Assembly: GCF_009380215.1 (NCBI RefSeq)
Contig: NZ_WHUG01000004.1
Span: 186,001 to 250,000, forward strand
Direction: 5' to 3'
From: Rugamonas aquatica
Lineage (GTDB): Bacteria > Pseudomonadota > Gammaproteobacteria > Burkholderiales > Burkholderiaceae_D
Length of the DNA stretch: 64,000 nucleotides
In this document: one piece after another, positions 15,500 to 24,256 of the stretch
How the letters are laid out: each line of letters starts with the position of its first letter
How positions within the stretch are numbered: the first letter of the stretch is position 1
The notes under the pieces: model-generated
Database searches by the model: none
The model's input: only the letters and a program-made list of their open reading frames with translations
Told to the model about the DNA's origin: nothing
Program-made: the position numbers and the translations under genes

Positions 15500-15952
15500 T
15501 TAGAAGAACTCCGGAAACTTATTTTTTACATCCTGTAGTGTTTGCTCGGAATTCGAAATGCTACTTTTCAGTTTAACAGTCTGGTCGTGTAGATCGACAA
15601 TAAATGTCCATTGGCCGGCGTTATTGAGTCTTCCGCTAGCCACCTTGATGTATGGCTCTTTGCAGTATGACGCCACGCCCATTCCTCGCGGGAAGAGCTG
15701 GATCTCATCAACGCAATAGTCCCCCTCTGGCAATATCAAGAGTTGGAGATTTTCACGTCCGCTCCCATACGTCTTTCCAGTGGCTAGATTTCTCAGCCAT
15801 CCCCCGCTTCCATGATTGGGGCCGACTTCCGTGCTAAAGCCGGCGCGGATATCGATAATCAAAACACCCTCGTTGGCCTTGACCGTATCCTCAGCAAGTG
15901 CAAAAGGTGTAACGAGAAACCACATGATGGATAGGGGAAGCGCTATTTTCAT
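15500..15952 (-). CDS. Secreted protein of unknown function (150 aa)
   Basis: The protein starts with a standard signal peptide (MKIALPLSIMWFLVTPFALA) and is then a mainly beta, soluble domain with GVLIIDIRAGFSTEVG, LLILPEGDYCVDEI and GQWTFIVDL. Two cysteines (in GDYCVDE and SYCKEP) could form a disulfide in the periplasm. The pattern of short beta strands ending with a PEGDY-type turn recalls small carboxypeptidase-regulatory-like or DUF2846-like domains, but I cannot assign it. By eye the gene is clearly less GC-rich than its neighbours, which suggests recent acquisition. It stands alone, convergent with the MerR gene. Confidence 0.7.
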   Translation of the reverse strand: MKIALPLSIMWFLVTPFALAEDTVKANEGVLIIDIRAGFSTEVGPNHGSGGWLRNLATGKTYGSGRENLQLLILPEGDYCVDEIQLFPRGMGVASYCKEPYIKVASGRLNNAGQWTFIVDLHDQTVKLKSSISNSEQTLQDVKNKFPEFF

Positions 15953-16110
15953 TTACGGGCAGGCCTTCTCTTCTGGTTCGATGGTTTTTTAATAGAGCAG
16001 CGCACGCACGATAACATTTTGCTTGCGAAAAAAAATCACCGATTGTCACGTCCAGCCGATGTCATCCTCAATGGTGAATGTGGCGACTGGAAACGCCTCG
16101 CACCCAACGC

Positions 16111-16170
16111 AAAAAGCCCCCGCCGGCACTGGCCGCGATCTTGATCGCGTCCAGGCCGACGGGGGCTTTT
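16111..16170. terminator. Terminator downstream of the DEAD-box helicase gene
   Basis: Arms aaaagcccccg and cgggggctttt bracket an inner cgcgatc/gatcgcg stem over 16112-16170. On the minus strand the hairpin ends in a T-run, 19 bp after the helicase stop codon; the plus strand also ends in TTTT, so it may act in both directions. Confidence 0.85.
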
Positions 16171-16188
16171 AATTCAGCGGACTACCGA

Positions 16189-17592
16189 TTAACGGTCGCC
16201 GTAGCTGCGGCGTGCGCCGTCGGTGCTGCGTGGGTTGCTGCCTTTGTAGCCGCCGCCGGTGCTGCCTTCCTTGCGCGGTGCGCCTGGCTTGCTGAACGTG
16301 CGCTGACCCGATGGCTTGGCGCCACCACGGTTGTCGCCCGGCTTCCAGCCGCCTGGACGCGGCGACGAACGCGATGCCGACGCGGTCTTCTTAGGCTCGT
16401 AGCCTTCGATGACGTTGACCGGAATCAGCTGCTTGGTGAAGCGCTCGATGCGCTTGACGTTCATGCCTTCAGCGTGGTTCACCAGCGAGATCGCCAGACC
16501 GTTGCGGCCGGCACGGCCGGTACGGCCGATGCGGTGCACGTAGTCTTCTGGGAACTTCGGCAGGTCGTAGTTGAACACGTGGGTGATGGTCGGCACGTCG
16601 ATACCGCGAGCGGCTACGTCGGTGGCGATCAGGATCTTGACCTGGCCGCGACGCAGGCTGTCCAGCGTGCGGTTACGGGCGCCCTGGTGCATGTCGCCAT
16701 GCAGTGCGGCAGCCGAGAAACCGGCGATGTTCAGACGGTCGGCGATGGTGTCGGCGTCACGCTTGGTGGCGGTGAAGACCACGGCCTGGTCCAGCGAGTC
16801 GTCGCGCAGCAGGTGGTCCAGCAGGCGGTTCTTGTGCGACAGGTCGTCGACGAAGTGCACGCGCTGGGTGATGTTCTCATGCTTGTTGGCGGCGCTGACG
16901 ATCTGGATGATCTGCGGCTCTTTGGTGATGCGGCGGGCCATGTTGCCAACCACGCCGTCCAGCGTGGCCGAGAACAGCATGGTCTGACGGGTCGATGGCG
17001 TCGCTTCGACGATCTTCTCGATGTCGTCGATGAAACCCATGTCCAGCATGCGGTCGGCTTCGTCCAGCACCAGGATTTCCAGTTGCGAGAAGTCGATCTT
17101 GCCCGATTCCATGTGGTCGATCAGACGGCCTGGGGTTGCCACCAGAATCTCAGGATTCTTGGCCAGCAGTTGCATCTGTTTTGGATAAGGCATACCGCCC
17201 AAGATCGACACGGCCTTGATGCGGCGCAGGTTGACGCTGTACTTGTCGGTATTGGTGGTTACTTGCAGGGCCAGTTCGCGGGTTGGGGTCAACACCAGCA
17301 TTTTTGGCTGTGCAGCTTTGAAACGTGGGCGCTCGCCACGGGCGCGGGCGGCTTGCATTTCTTGATTCGGAGTCTTGCCGGCGGCTGCCGGGTCGATCTC
17401 GGACAAACGGTGCAGCGACGGCAGCATGAACGCTGCAGTCTTGCCGGAACCGGTTTGCGAGGAAACCAACAAGTCCTTGCCTGCGATAGCGGCAGGGATA
17501 GCCTGCTGCTGTACTGGCGTCGGCGCGGTGTAGCCGGCGTCGGTCAGGGCTTTAATGATGGACGTGTTGAGACCAAGTGCTTCAAATGTCAT
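16189..17592 (-). CDS. DEAD-box RNA helicase, RhlE-like
   Basis: The 467-residue protein has the full DEAD-box motif set in order: Q motif (TPVQQQAIP), Walker A (SSQTGSGKT), GG and TPGR, DEAD (LVLDEADRMLD), SAT (FSATLDG), then the second RecA domain with VFTATKRDADTIAD, TDVAARGID and HRIGRTGRAGRNG. A basic, Gly/Ser/Arg-rich tail of about 80 residues follows, as in RhlE-type cold-shock and ribosome-assembly helicases. It unwinds short RNA duplexes using ATP. I set the start at 17592 (MTFEALGL). The frame stays open to 17844, but that extension is not helicase-like. An ATG 10 codons upstream is also possible. Confidence 0.93.
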   Translation of the reverse strand: MTFEALGLNTSIIKALTDAGYTAPTPVQQQAIPAAIAGKDLLVSSQTGSGKTAAFMLPSLHRLSEIDPAAAGKTPNQEMQAARARGERPRFKAAQPKMLVLTPTRELALQVTTNTDKYSVNLRRIKAVSILGGMPYPKQMQLLAKNPEILVATPGRLIDHMESGKIDFSQLEILVLDEADRMLDMGFIDDIEKIVEATPSTRQTMLFSATLDGVVGNMARRITKEPQIIQIVSAANKHENITQRVHFVDDLSHKNRLLDHLLRDDSLDQAVVFTATKRDADTIADRLNIAGFSAAALHGDMHQGARNRTLDSLRRGQVKILIATDVAARGIDVPTITHVFNYDLPKFPEDYVHRIGRTGRAGRNGLAISLVNHAEGMNVKRIERFTKQLIPVNVIEGYEPKKTASASRSSPRPGGWKPGDNRGGAKPSGQRTFSKPGAPRKEGSTGGGYKGSNPRSTDGARRSYGDR

Positions 17593-17963
17593 GCTGTTCT
17601 TTCGTAAAAAACCGGCGTTCATGCAAAAGCTGAACGCGAAATAGCTACGCCTACCAAAACGAAATGACTCAATCAAAATCGAAAGAAATTTCGGCACAAA
17701 AGCTTTGCGCCGGGACGGTGTCAGGTGCGACACCAAAGGCGGGAGGGCTTTAATAGCGACATCAGGGCGATGCGCTAAGGCTTGCGAAGCTGCTAGTAAT
17801 ACCTGGCTGATCAATCGGCGCTGCTTTTGTTGCAGCGCGCTCATTGCAGCGCACAGGCAACACTATACAGTAGTTGGCCTTCGCTGTATAGGTCAAAGCA
17901 TTTCTATTGTGCAGCGCCGCAGTTATTTATATGATAATTTTATGGTTTTGATTGGGATGGACG
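17593..17963. other. 371-bp divergent intergenic region
   Basis: This region lies between the helicase start and the thioredoxin-fold gene. It is AT-richer than the genes, holds the promoters of both and has no convincing gene. It contains a short dyad ggtgtcaggtgcgacacc near 17718-17735 and the inverted repeat listed separately. It may include a long 5' leader for the helicase, as cold-induced helicases often have, but no specific structure is evident to me. Confidence 0.5.
17863..17891. promoter_or_regulatory. Inverted repeat in the divergent region
   Basis: Perfect 8-bp arms ctatacag (17863-17870) and ctgtatag (17884-17891) have a 13-bp spacer, between the helicase and thioredoxin-fold genes. 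The spacing is one that dimeric regulators can use. No cognate regulator is identifiable. Confidence 0.3.
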
Positions 17964-18764
17964 ATGCGAATTCTTTGGGGTGGGGCGATGATGTTGGCGG
18001 CGGTGCAGGCCGTGGCCGGGCCGGTGACGGAGTTGCAGCCGCAGCAATTGGCCGCGTTTATCGCCAGGCACGAGTATGTGGTGGTGCAGCTGACCTCGCC
18101 CGATCCGGGTTGCGGCTATTGCAAGGGCGCCGACCAGACCTTCGACCAGGCCGCAGCCTTGCCGCACCAGCCGGCGCTGGCCTTCGCGCGGGTGCAGTGG
18201 ACGCCGTGGCGCAAGATTCCCGATTTCAGCAAGCTGATGAAGGTGTATGGCGTGCCGACGCAGTATGTCTTCAACAAGGGCAAGCTGCTGGGCGACATCA
18301 GCGGCCGTCCGCCGGCGGCGCCGGCCTTCCTGGCGAAGGTCGACGAGGTGATCGCCGATCCGCCCGCCGACCGGGTGGCCGCCGAGCCGCAGGCCGCAGC
18401 GCCGGAGGCGCCGTCCGTGCCGCTGAGCGAGGCGGAGCAGGGCGCGTTGCGGCAGATGATACGGCGCGACGCCCTCAAGCTGGTGACGGGCATGTGCGCC
18501 AACCGCTTCCCCGATCATGCCAGGGCCTATCAGGACGCTCTGCAGGCCTGGAGCGGCGCCCATCAGGCTGGCTTGAACCAGGCCGCCACGCTGATGTTGG
18601 CGCGCACCAGCCGCGCCGATGCGGCGGTCATGAGCAAGCTGGTGGACGCGGAGCAGAAAGCCATGCAGGCCTGGCATACGGGCAAGCTGGGCCTGTCCAT
18701 GCAAAAAGCCCCGGCCATGGCCGATTGCGACAAGATCGCCGCCGCGATGAAGGATCTGCCTTGA
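17964..18764 (+). CDS. Periplasmic thioredoxin-fold protein with C-terminal extension
   Basis: This 266-residue protein has a signal peptide ending at VQAVAG. A thioredoxin-like domain over about residues 25-130 has the redox pair in PGCGYCKGAD and a cis-Pro type segment VYGVPTQYVFNKG. The C-terminal 120 residues are Ala/Pro-rich, then helical with two further cysteines (GMCANRF and ADCDKI), and are unlike known thioredoxins. It probably acts in disulfide or thiol chemistry in the periplasm; the target is unknown. I chose the ATG at 17964 with GGGATGG upstream; an ATG four codons earlier exists. It diverges from the helicase gene. Confidence 0.75.
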   Translation: MRILWGGAMMLAAVQAVAGPVTELQPQQLAAFIARHEYVVVQLTSPDPGCGYCKGADQTFDQAAALPHQPALAFARVQWTPWRKIPDFSKLMKVYGVPTQYVFNKGKLLGDISGRPPAAPAFLAKVDEVIADPPADRVAAEPQAAAPEAPSVPLSEAEQGALRQMIRRDALKLVTGMCANRFPDHARAYQDALQAWSGAHQAGLNQAATLMLARTSRADAAVMSKLVDAEQKAMQAWHTGKLGLSMQKAPAMADCDKIAAAMKDLP

Positions 18765-18901
18765 GCTGCGTTTGGCTTGCAAAACGGTAGTGCGCGTGCG
18801 TCTGCACGGTTCGTACGTTGCGCTTGATGATATAAAAACTACAATTTATACTGTTGGGGTTGGTACAAGCACATCGCAACATATAACTCATGGGATACAC
18901 A

Positions 18902-19558
18902 ATGAAACTGAAATCGACCCTGCTGGCCGCCGCGCTGGCGATGGCTGCGCATGCGGGCGCGGCCGAATTGATCACCAACGGCAGCTTCGAAGCCGGCACC
19001 ATCGTTCCGAATCACAGCGATGCGGGCGCGCAGCAGCTGCTCAGCGGCGACAGCTCCACGCTGGCCGGCTGGACTGTCATCGGCGGCAATGACATCGCCT
19101 GGATCGGCCTGGGCAATCCGTATGCGATCAACGCGTCGGCCGGCAATAACTTCCTCGACCTGACCGGCTGGCACGACCAGAGCGCCACCGGCGGCGGCAT
19201 CAAGCAGACGATCGCGACCACGGCGGGCGCGACCTACACGCTCAGCTTCGATATCGGCAATTCCAACAACTACAACTTCGGCAGCAACGACAGCCTGTTC
19301 GTCACGGCCGGCAATGTGGTGGGGCAGCAGGTGTGGACCACCATCAACAACCAGCCCAGCTCGTGGGAGCATGTGACGATGTCCTTCGTGGCCAGCGGCG
19401 CGACTACCGACGTGTCCTTCGGCGGCGGCCAGGCCGTGTGGTACATCGGCCTGGACAACGTCAGCGTGACGGCTGCGGTGCCCGAGCCGTCGTCGGCGCT
19501 GATGCTGGGCGCGGGCCTGCTGGGCATGGGCGCCTGGCTGCGTCGCCGCCGCAGCTGA
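18902..19558 (+). CDS. PEP-CTERM sorting domain protein with DUF642-like domain
   Basis: This 218-residue exported protein starts with a signal peptide (LLAAALAMAAHAGAA). Its body has ELITNGSFEAG, LAGWTVIGGNDIAWIG and TYTLSFDIGN, features of DUF642/choice-of-anchor-C-like beta-sandwich domains. It ends with VPEPSSALMLGAGLLGMG and a short Arg-rich tail, a textbook PEP-CTERM signal. Such signals are processed by an exosortase at the inner membrane and typify organisms that make exopolysaccharide or flocs. No exosortase is in this window. The start at 18902 is preferred for its signal peptide; an in-frame ATG four codons upstream lacks a ribosome-binding site. Confidence 0.9.
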   Translation: MKLKSTLLAAALAMAAHAGAAELITNGSFEAGTIVPNHSDAGAQQLLSGDSSTLAGWTVIGGNDIAWIGLGNPYAINASAGNNFLDLTGWHDQSATGGGIKQTIATTAGATYTLSFDIGNSNNYNFGSNDSLFVTAGNVVGQQVWTTINNQPSSWEHVTMSFVASGATTDVSFGGGQAVWYIGLDNVSVTAAVPEPSSALMLGAGLLGMGAWLRRRRS

Positions 19559-19655
19559 CGATCTGTTGTTTTAGAGGAAGGCCACGACTTTGCTGATGTC
19601 GAAAAAGTAAGCTCTGCGGTATATTGCTGTGCGTTATATATTTAATAAAGTTTAT

Positions 19656-20855
19656 ATGCGTACAGCTTATCTTTTTTTCGCAGTAATGACGGCGGCCAGC
19701 TTGTCGGCCTGTGGCGGTGGTGGCGGCGATACGCCGGCCAATGGCAACATAACGCAAGCGGCGCAGCCGGCGACTCCGGCGCCGAGCACGTTCGCGGTCA
19801 TCGCGGCCGGCACGACGCACACGATGGCGGCTTACGAAACGGTGCTGGTGCCTGCGGGCGCCGTCATCAGCGGTCCGGATGGCTCGACCGTCAACCTCAA
19901 CGGGCAATCCAATACGATCAACGTGCTGGCCGGCACGATAGTGACGGTGCCGGCGACGGCGACCGGCCCGGCGACCAATCAGGTGGTGGCCAAGGCCGCG
20001 CCGCAGGCGGCCTTGCTGGTGTCCGAGCCGATCGCCGGCGGCGGCATGATCGGCGGCGAGGCCTCGGTGGACGGCGCGGGCGGCCAGGCCAGGTTCGGCG
20101 GCATCCATCAACTGGCGGTCGACAAAGCCGGCAATTTCTTCGCCTCGGACCGCAACGGCATCCGGCAGATCACGCCGAGCGGCGCGGTGACGACGCTGCC
20201 AAGCACGCCGGCCGCCACGTTCGACGGGATGGCGCTGGACGCCGCAGGTAATTTCTACGGCGCCGGCGCCTACGACGACACGATCTACCGGCGCACGCCC
20301 GACGGCGTGGTCAAACCATGGTTCACCGGCTGGAATGGCGGCGTGACGCCGCAGACCAGCGTGCGGCTGGCGGTCGATGGCGCTGGCAATGTGTATCTGG
20401 CCGATTACGCCGGCAAGCGCATCCTGAAGTTCAGCCCGGCCGGCGTGCGCAGCGTGCTGGCTGGCGGCGGCAGCGGCGACGGCAATGATGGCGTCGGCGC
20501 GCAGGCTGCCTTCCACGGCCCGTCGGCGCTGGCGTTCGACGCCTCGGGCGCCTTGCTGGTCAACGACAGCGACGCGGTGCGCCGGGTGCTGCCGGACGGC
20601 ACAGTGAAAACCGTCGCCCATATTCCCAAGCGCCTCATCGCCCCCGATGGCCCGATCGCGGTGGATGCGGCGGGCAACGCCTATGTCGCCGGCGACACCG
20701 ATCTGCGTCGGGTGAAGCCCGATGGCACCGTCACGGTGTTGACGCTGATGGGCGGAACGCCCTACACGATGGCGCTGGCGATCGGTGCCGACGGCAAGCT
20801 GTACGCCGGCACCGGCTGGGCCGCGCCGGTGCAGCTCTGGAAGATCACGCTCTAA
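19656..20855 (+). CDS. NHL-repeat beta-propeller lipoprotein
   Basis: This 399-residue protein has a lipoprotein signal (FFAVMTAASLSAC followed by five Gly). A beta-rich N-terminal part and then NHL-type repeats from about residue 140 follow, with recurring units such as HQLAVDKAGNFFASD, MALDAAGNFYGAG, LAVDGAGNVYLAD and IAVDAAGNAYVAG. These fold as a beta-propeller and usually bind protein or sugar ligands. It should be anchored to the outer membrane by its N-terminal cysteine. I chose the ATG at 19656; a GTG nine codons earlier is also in frame. It lies 97 bp downstream of the PEP-CTERM gene on the same strand, and a strong terminator follows. Confidence 0.85.
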   Translation: MRTAYLFFAVMTAASLSACGGGGGDTPANGNITQAAQPATPAPSTFAVIAAGTTHTMAAYETVLVPAGAVISGPDGSTVNLNGQSNTINVLAGTIVTVPATATGPATNQVVAKAAPQAALLVSEPIAGGGMIGGEASVDGAGGQARFGGIHQLAVDKAGNFFASDRNGIRQITPSGAVTTLPSTPAATFDGMALDAAGNFYGAGAYDDTIYRRTPDGVVKPWFTGWNGGVTPQTSVRLAVDGAGNVYLADYAGKRILKFSPAGVRSVLAGGGSGDGNDGVGAQAAFHGPSALAFDASGALLVNDSDAVRRVLPDGTVKTVAHIPKRLIAPDGPIAVDAAGNAYVAGDTDLRRVKPDGTVTVLTLMGGTPYTMALAIGADGKLYAGTGWAAPVQLWKITL

Positions 20856-20858
20856 TAA

Positions 20859-20884
20859 AAAACGCCCTGCATGCAGGGCGTTTT
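20859..20884. terminator. Bidirectional rho-independent terminator
   Basis: A 26-bp perfect dyad is built of aaaacgccctg, a central catg and cagggcgtttt, with A-run and T-run at its ends. It lies between the convergent NHL lipoprotein and fabI genes and should terminate both transcripts. Confidence 0.92.
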
Positions 20885-20905
20885 GCTTGGGTGATGCGGC
20901 AGGAC

Positions 20906-21697
20906 TCAGGTGTAGTCTTCCGCGTTCAGGCCCATGACGTGCGAGAAGCCGCCGTCGACGTAGGTGATCTCGCCGGTGATGCCGGAAGCCAGGTCGGACA
21001 GCATGAAGGCGGCGGTGTTGCCCACTTCTTCAATCGTCACGTTGCGGCGCAGCGGGGCGTGCGACGAGGCAAAGCCCAGCAGCTTGCCGAAGTCCTTGAT
21101 GCCGGACGCGGCCAAAGTCTTGATCGGGCCGGCCGAAATGCCGTTGGCGCGAATGCCCAGCTTGCCCAGGTTTTCCGCCAGGTAGCGCACCGACGCTTCC
21201 AGCGAGGCCTTGGCCAGGCCCATGGTGTTGTAGTAAGGGATGGCGCGGACCGCGCCCAGGTAGGACAGCGTCAGCAGCGACGAGCCTTCTTTGAGCAGCG
21301 GCAGCGCGGCCTTGGCCATCGCCGGGAAGCTGTAGGCCGAGATGTCGTGGGCGATGCGGAAGTTCTCGCGGGTCAGGCCGTCCAGGAACTCGCCGGCGAT
21401 CGCTTCGCGCGGCGCGAAGCCGATCGCGTGCACAAGGCCGTCCAGCTGCGACCAGCTCTTGCCCAGGTCGGTGAACAGGGCGGCGATCTGTTCGTCGCTG
21501 CCGACGTCGCAGTCGTACACCAGGTTGCTGCCGAATTCGGCGGCGAATTCGGTGATGCGGTCTTTGAAGCGTTCGCCGACGTAGGTGAACGCCAGTTCGG
21601 CGCCTTCGCGATGGCAAGCCTTGGCGATACCGTAAGCGATGGAACGGTTCGACAGCAAACCAGTGATGAGGATTTTTTTGCCTTGCAAGAACGCCAT
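20906..21697 (-). CDS. fabI: Enoyl-[acyl-carrier-protein] reductase (NADH)
   Basis: This 263-residue protein has the FabI layout throughout: the modified dinucleotide-binding motif [15 protein letters not shown] at the N-terminus, [13 protein letters not shown], and the YNTMGLAK active site giving Y-x2-M-x3-K. The C-terminus has [15 protein letters not shown]. It catalyses the last reduction of each fatty-acid elongation cycle and is the target of triclosan-type inhibitors. It lies downstream of mltD on the same strand with a 207-bp gap containing several G/C hairpins. The mltD-fabI neighbourhood is usual in Burkholderiales. Confidence 0.96.
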   Translation of the reverse strand: MAFLQGKKILITGLLSNRSIAYGIAKACHREGAELAFTYVGERFKDRITEFAAEFGSNLVYDCDVGSDEQIAALFTDLGKSWSQLDGLVHAIGFAPREAIAGEFLDGLTRENFRIAHDISAYSFPAMAKAALPLLKEGSSLLTLSYLGAVRAIPYYNTMGLAKASLEASVRYLAENLGKLGIRANGISAGPIKTLAASGIKDFGKLLGFASSHAPLRRNVTIEEVGNTAAFMLSDLASGITGEITYVDGGFSHVMGLNAEDYT

Positions 21698-21851
21698 AGT
21701 GACTCCGATTGCAACTGCGCGCCCGGGCTCGCCTTTTTTGCAGGCTGGCTGGCGACGTCAGTGGGGTTGTTATTGATGTGAGAGGCCCGTTGCCGGCCGC
21801 TGCAAGACCAAGATTGTAGGGCGAGTGGGCCGCGACTGCAACCTTTGATCG

Positions 21852-21890
21852 CGGCCCCGGCCCACGCGCCATGCGCTGGAACCGGGGCCG
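21852..21890 (-). other. GC-rich hairpin after mltD
   Basis: Arms cggccccgg (21852-21860) and ccggggccg (21882-21890) form a 9-bp stem 15 bp after the mltD stop. An adjacent dyad ggccgcga/tcgcggcc (21828-21835 and 21849-21856) overlaps it, so alternative pairings exist. There is no T-run; it may be a weak terminator or attenuator ahead of fabI. Confidence 0.35.
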
Positions 21891-21904
21891 GACGGGCTTT
21901 GATG

Positions 21905-23284
21905 CTAGTTCTTGCGGCGGGATTTGCCTTTGGCGGCGTCGTGCGACACGCGCGCCTTGACCAGTGCGACCGGGCTGGACTTGGCAGCCTTGCCGCCCTT
22001 GGCCAGTTTGTAGCCGGCCTTGCTGGTGGTGCGCTCGCGCTCGGCCTCGAAGGCGACGGTGGCGTTGCGCTCCACTTCCGGCGAGATGTCCACGCTGGCC
22101 GAGGTCGAGATCTTCGGCACCAGGATGGTGGAGCCGGCCTTGAGCAGCGATTTCTGCGGGATGTTGTTAGCCTGGCGTATCACTTCCGGCGTGGTGTGGA
22201 AGCGCGAGGCCAGCGTGCCGATGCTTTCGCGGGCGGTGGTGATCTTGTGCGTGGTCCAGGTCGACAGATCCTTGCCCCATTGCGCCAGATTCAGGTGGAA
22301 CTTGTCGGCGTTTTCCTTGGGCAGCAGGATCTTGGTCTGTTCGTCGCCGGTGATGACCGGGCGCTTGAACTGCGGGTTCAGCGCCTTGAACTCGTCGACC
22401 GACAGCTCGGCCAGGTGGGCGGCGATGGTCAGGTCGATGTCGCTGGTCTTGTCGACGGCGGTGAAGTAGGGCGTGTTATCGATGGCCGGCAGGTTCAGGC
22501 CGTACTGGGCCGGATTGGCGATGATGTTCTTCACCGCCTGCAGCTTGGGCACGTAGTTGCGGGTTTCGGCCGGCATCAGTTCGGCCAGGCTTTCGAAATC
22601 GGTCGGCTTGCCGGCCGCCTGGTTGCGCTTGATGGCCTTCTGCACCGAGCCTTCGCCCCAGTTGTAGGCGGCCAGCGCCAGCTGCCAGTCGCCGAACATG
22701 TCGTACAGGCGCTGCAGGTAGCTCAGCGCGGCGTCGGTCGAGGCCAGCACGCCGCGGCGCTCGTCCTTGAAGGCGTCCTGCTTGAGGTTGTAGTCGCGGC
22801 CGGTGCCCGGCACGAACTGCCACATGCCGGCGGCGTTGGCGCTGGACAGGGCTTGCGGGTTGAACGCGGATTCGATGAAGGGCAGCAGCGCCAGCTCGGT
22901 CGGCATGTTGCGCTTTTCCAGTTCGGTGACGACGTGGAACAGGTAGCGCGAGGCGCGCGCCGTGGTGCGGGCGATGTAGTCGGGACGGGTGGCGTACCAG
23001 TTGACGTGCTTGCCGACCAGTTCGTTATTAATATCCGGAATGGCGTAGCCGCTGCGGATGCGGCCCCAGACGTCTTTTTCGCGGAAAGCGTCATCGTCAG
23101 CCAGCTTGGCCGGTTTGTTGACTTTCAGGGAGGAGACATCGAGGGCGGGGGATTTGGGCAGGGCGGACAGCGGCAGTGACGCCGGCGGCAGGCCCGGCGC
23201 TTCATCGTGGGCCTGGCTGATCGCCGGCGCCATCAGCGCCAGCAAGGTGGCCAAGGCCGCGGATTTGGAAATTCGTGCTTGCAT
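21905..23284 (-). CDS. mltD: Membrane-associated lytic murein transglycosylase D
   Basis: The 459-residue protein has an N-terminal signal peptide ending at AISQA and an SLT-type lysozyme-like domain over about residues 95-250. That domain contains the catalytic Glu in LPFIESAFNP, then AAGMWQFVPGTGRDY and ALAAYNWGEGSV. Further LysM-like peptidoglycan-binding segments include IGTLASRFHTTPEVIRQAN. It cleaves peptidoglycan glycan strands to 1,6-anhydro products in the periplasm. MltD is a lipoprotein in enterobacteria, but here I see no clear lipobox cysteine. The Lys-rich C-terminal tail is common in this order. fabI follows on the same strand. Confidence 0.93.
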   Translation of the reverse strand: MQARISKSAALATLLALMAPAISQAHDEAPGLPPASLPLSALPKSPALDVSSLKVNKPAKLADDDAFREKDVWGRIRSGYAIPDINNELVGKHVNWYATRPDYIARTTARASRYLFHVVTELEKRNMPTELALLPFIESAFNPQALSSANAAGMWQFVPGTGRDYNLKQDAFKDERRGVLASTDAALSYLQRLYDMFGDWQLALAAYNWGEGSVQKAIKRNQAAGKPTDFESLAELMPAETRNYVPKLQAVKNIIANPAQYGLNLPAIDNTPYFTAVDKTSDIDLTIAAHLAELSVDEFKALNPQFKRPVITGDEQTKILLPKENADKFHLNLAQWGKDLSTWTTHKITTARESIGTLASRFHTTPEVIRQANNIPQKSLLKAGSTILVPKISTSASVDISPEVERNATVAFEAERERTTSKAGYKLAKGGKAAKSSPVALVKARVSHDAAKGKSRRKN

Positions 23285-23510
23285 AGTTTTCCATTGTTGC
23301 CGACGAGTAACATCGGACGGACTATGAATAAACGTGGAGTGTACGAAGGTCGTCCGGTCGAGTCAAGAAATATGTCAGGCGGATGACTAATTCTTTTACG
23401 CAATAGTTCTGCGTAAATAAGCCGGAGATCGCTGCAAAATGGCTGAAGTATGAGTTCCCGCAAAGAGTGCGTACAATTCTGTTTTTGAGCAGTCACCAAG
23501 GAATTGAATT

Positions 23511-24068
23511 ATGAGTAGCCCCGCCATCGATCACGACGCCGTCATCGCCGAGACCGTCAACTGGGTGGAGAAGGCCGTCATCGGCCTGAACCTGTGTCCG
23601 TTTGCCAAGGCCGTGCATGTGAAGAAGCAGATCCGCTACGTGGTCTGCGAAGCCGACACGCCGGAAGCATTGCTGGAAAAGCTGATGGAAGAGCTGGAGT
23701 ATCTGGCCGAAGCCGATCCGGAAAAAGTCGACACGACGATGATTATGCATCCGAACGTGCTGGCGGATTTCGAGGACTACAACGAGTTCCTCGACGTGGC
23801 CGACGCCGCGCTGGAAGAGATGGAACTGGACGGCATCCTGCAGGTGGCCAGCTTCCACCCGGACTACCAGTTCGCCGACACCCACAAGAACGATATCGAA
23901 AACTACACCAACCGCTCGCCGTATCCGACGCTGCACCTGCTGCGCGAGGACAGCGTGGAGCGCGCGGTGGAGGCTTTCCCGGAAGCGGGCGACATCTTCG
24001 AAAAGAACATCGAGACGCTGCGCGCGCTGGGCCACGACGCCTGGGACAAGCTGTTGCAGGTGAAATGA
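23511..24068 (+). CDS. DUF1415 domain-containing protein
   Basis: This is a 185-residue soluble, acidic protein. It contains IGLNLCPFAKAVH near the N-terminus, MIMHPNVLADFEDYNEFLD in the middle and QVASFHPDYQFADT, which together identify DUF1415. The family is widespread in proteobacteria and has no established function. The conserved Cys in NLCPFAK and the conserved His/Asp residues suggest a catalytic or metal-binding role, which is inference. Its stop codon overlaps the start of a DUF1289 gene (ATGA at 24065-24068), so the two are translationally coupled. Confidence 0.92.
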   Translation: MSSPAIDHDAVIAETVNWVEKAVIGLNLCPFAKAVHVKKQIRYVVCEADTPEALLEKLMEELEYLAEADPEKVDTTMIMHPNVLADFEDYNEFLDVADAALEEMELDGILQVASFHPDYQFADTHKNDIENYTNRSPYPTLHLLREDSVERAVEAFPEAGDIFEKNIETLRALGHDAWDKLLQVK

Positions 24069-24256
24069 TGGGAGATTTGCCGGTACGGCCGGACACGCCC
24101 TGCGTGGCGGTCTGCTCCACCACCTTCGATGAAATCTGCCGCGGTTGCGGCCGCACGGTGGTGGAGGTGGCGCACTGGGTGTCCATGAGCGCCGACCAGA
24201 AAGAGCTGGTGTGGCAGCGCATCCTGGCGCAGGGCTACCCGCGCCGGAATACGTAG
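24065..24256 (+). CDS. DUF1289 family small cysteine-rich protein
   Basis: This 63-residue protein has the DUF1289 cysteine pattern: DTPCVAVCSTT, then ICRGCGRTVVEVAHW. The four cysteines (C-x3-C and C-x2-C) suggest zinc or Fe-S binding. Function is unknown. It overlaps the DUF1415 stop by 4 nt; a second ATG directly follows the first. Too small for many gene finders, but the motif leaves little doubt. A REPIN-like repeat begins at its stop codon. Confidence 0.9.
   Translation: MMGDLPVRPDTPCVAVCSTTFDEICRGCGRTVVEVAHWVSMSADQKELVWQRILAQGYPRRNT

Noticed and set aside
17592..17844. Extending the DEAD-box helicase to the farthest in-frame ATG
   Set aside because: The added 84 residues lack helicase features and run through the divergent regulatory region.
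21905..23284. Calling MltD a lipoprotein
   Set aside because: No lipobox cysteine follows the signal peptide, so a plain signal-peptide or membrane-associated form is safer.
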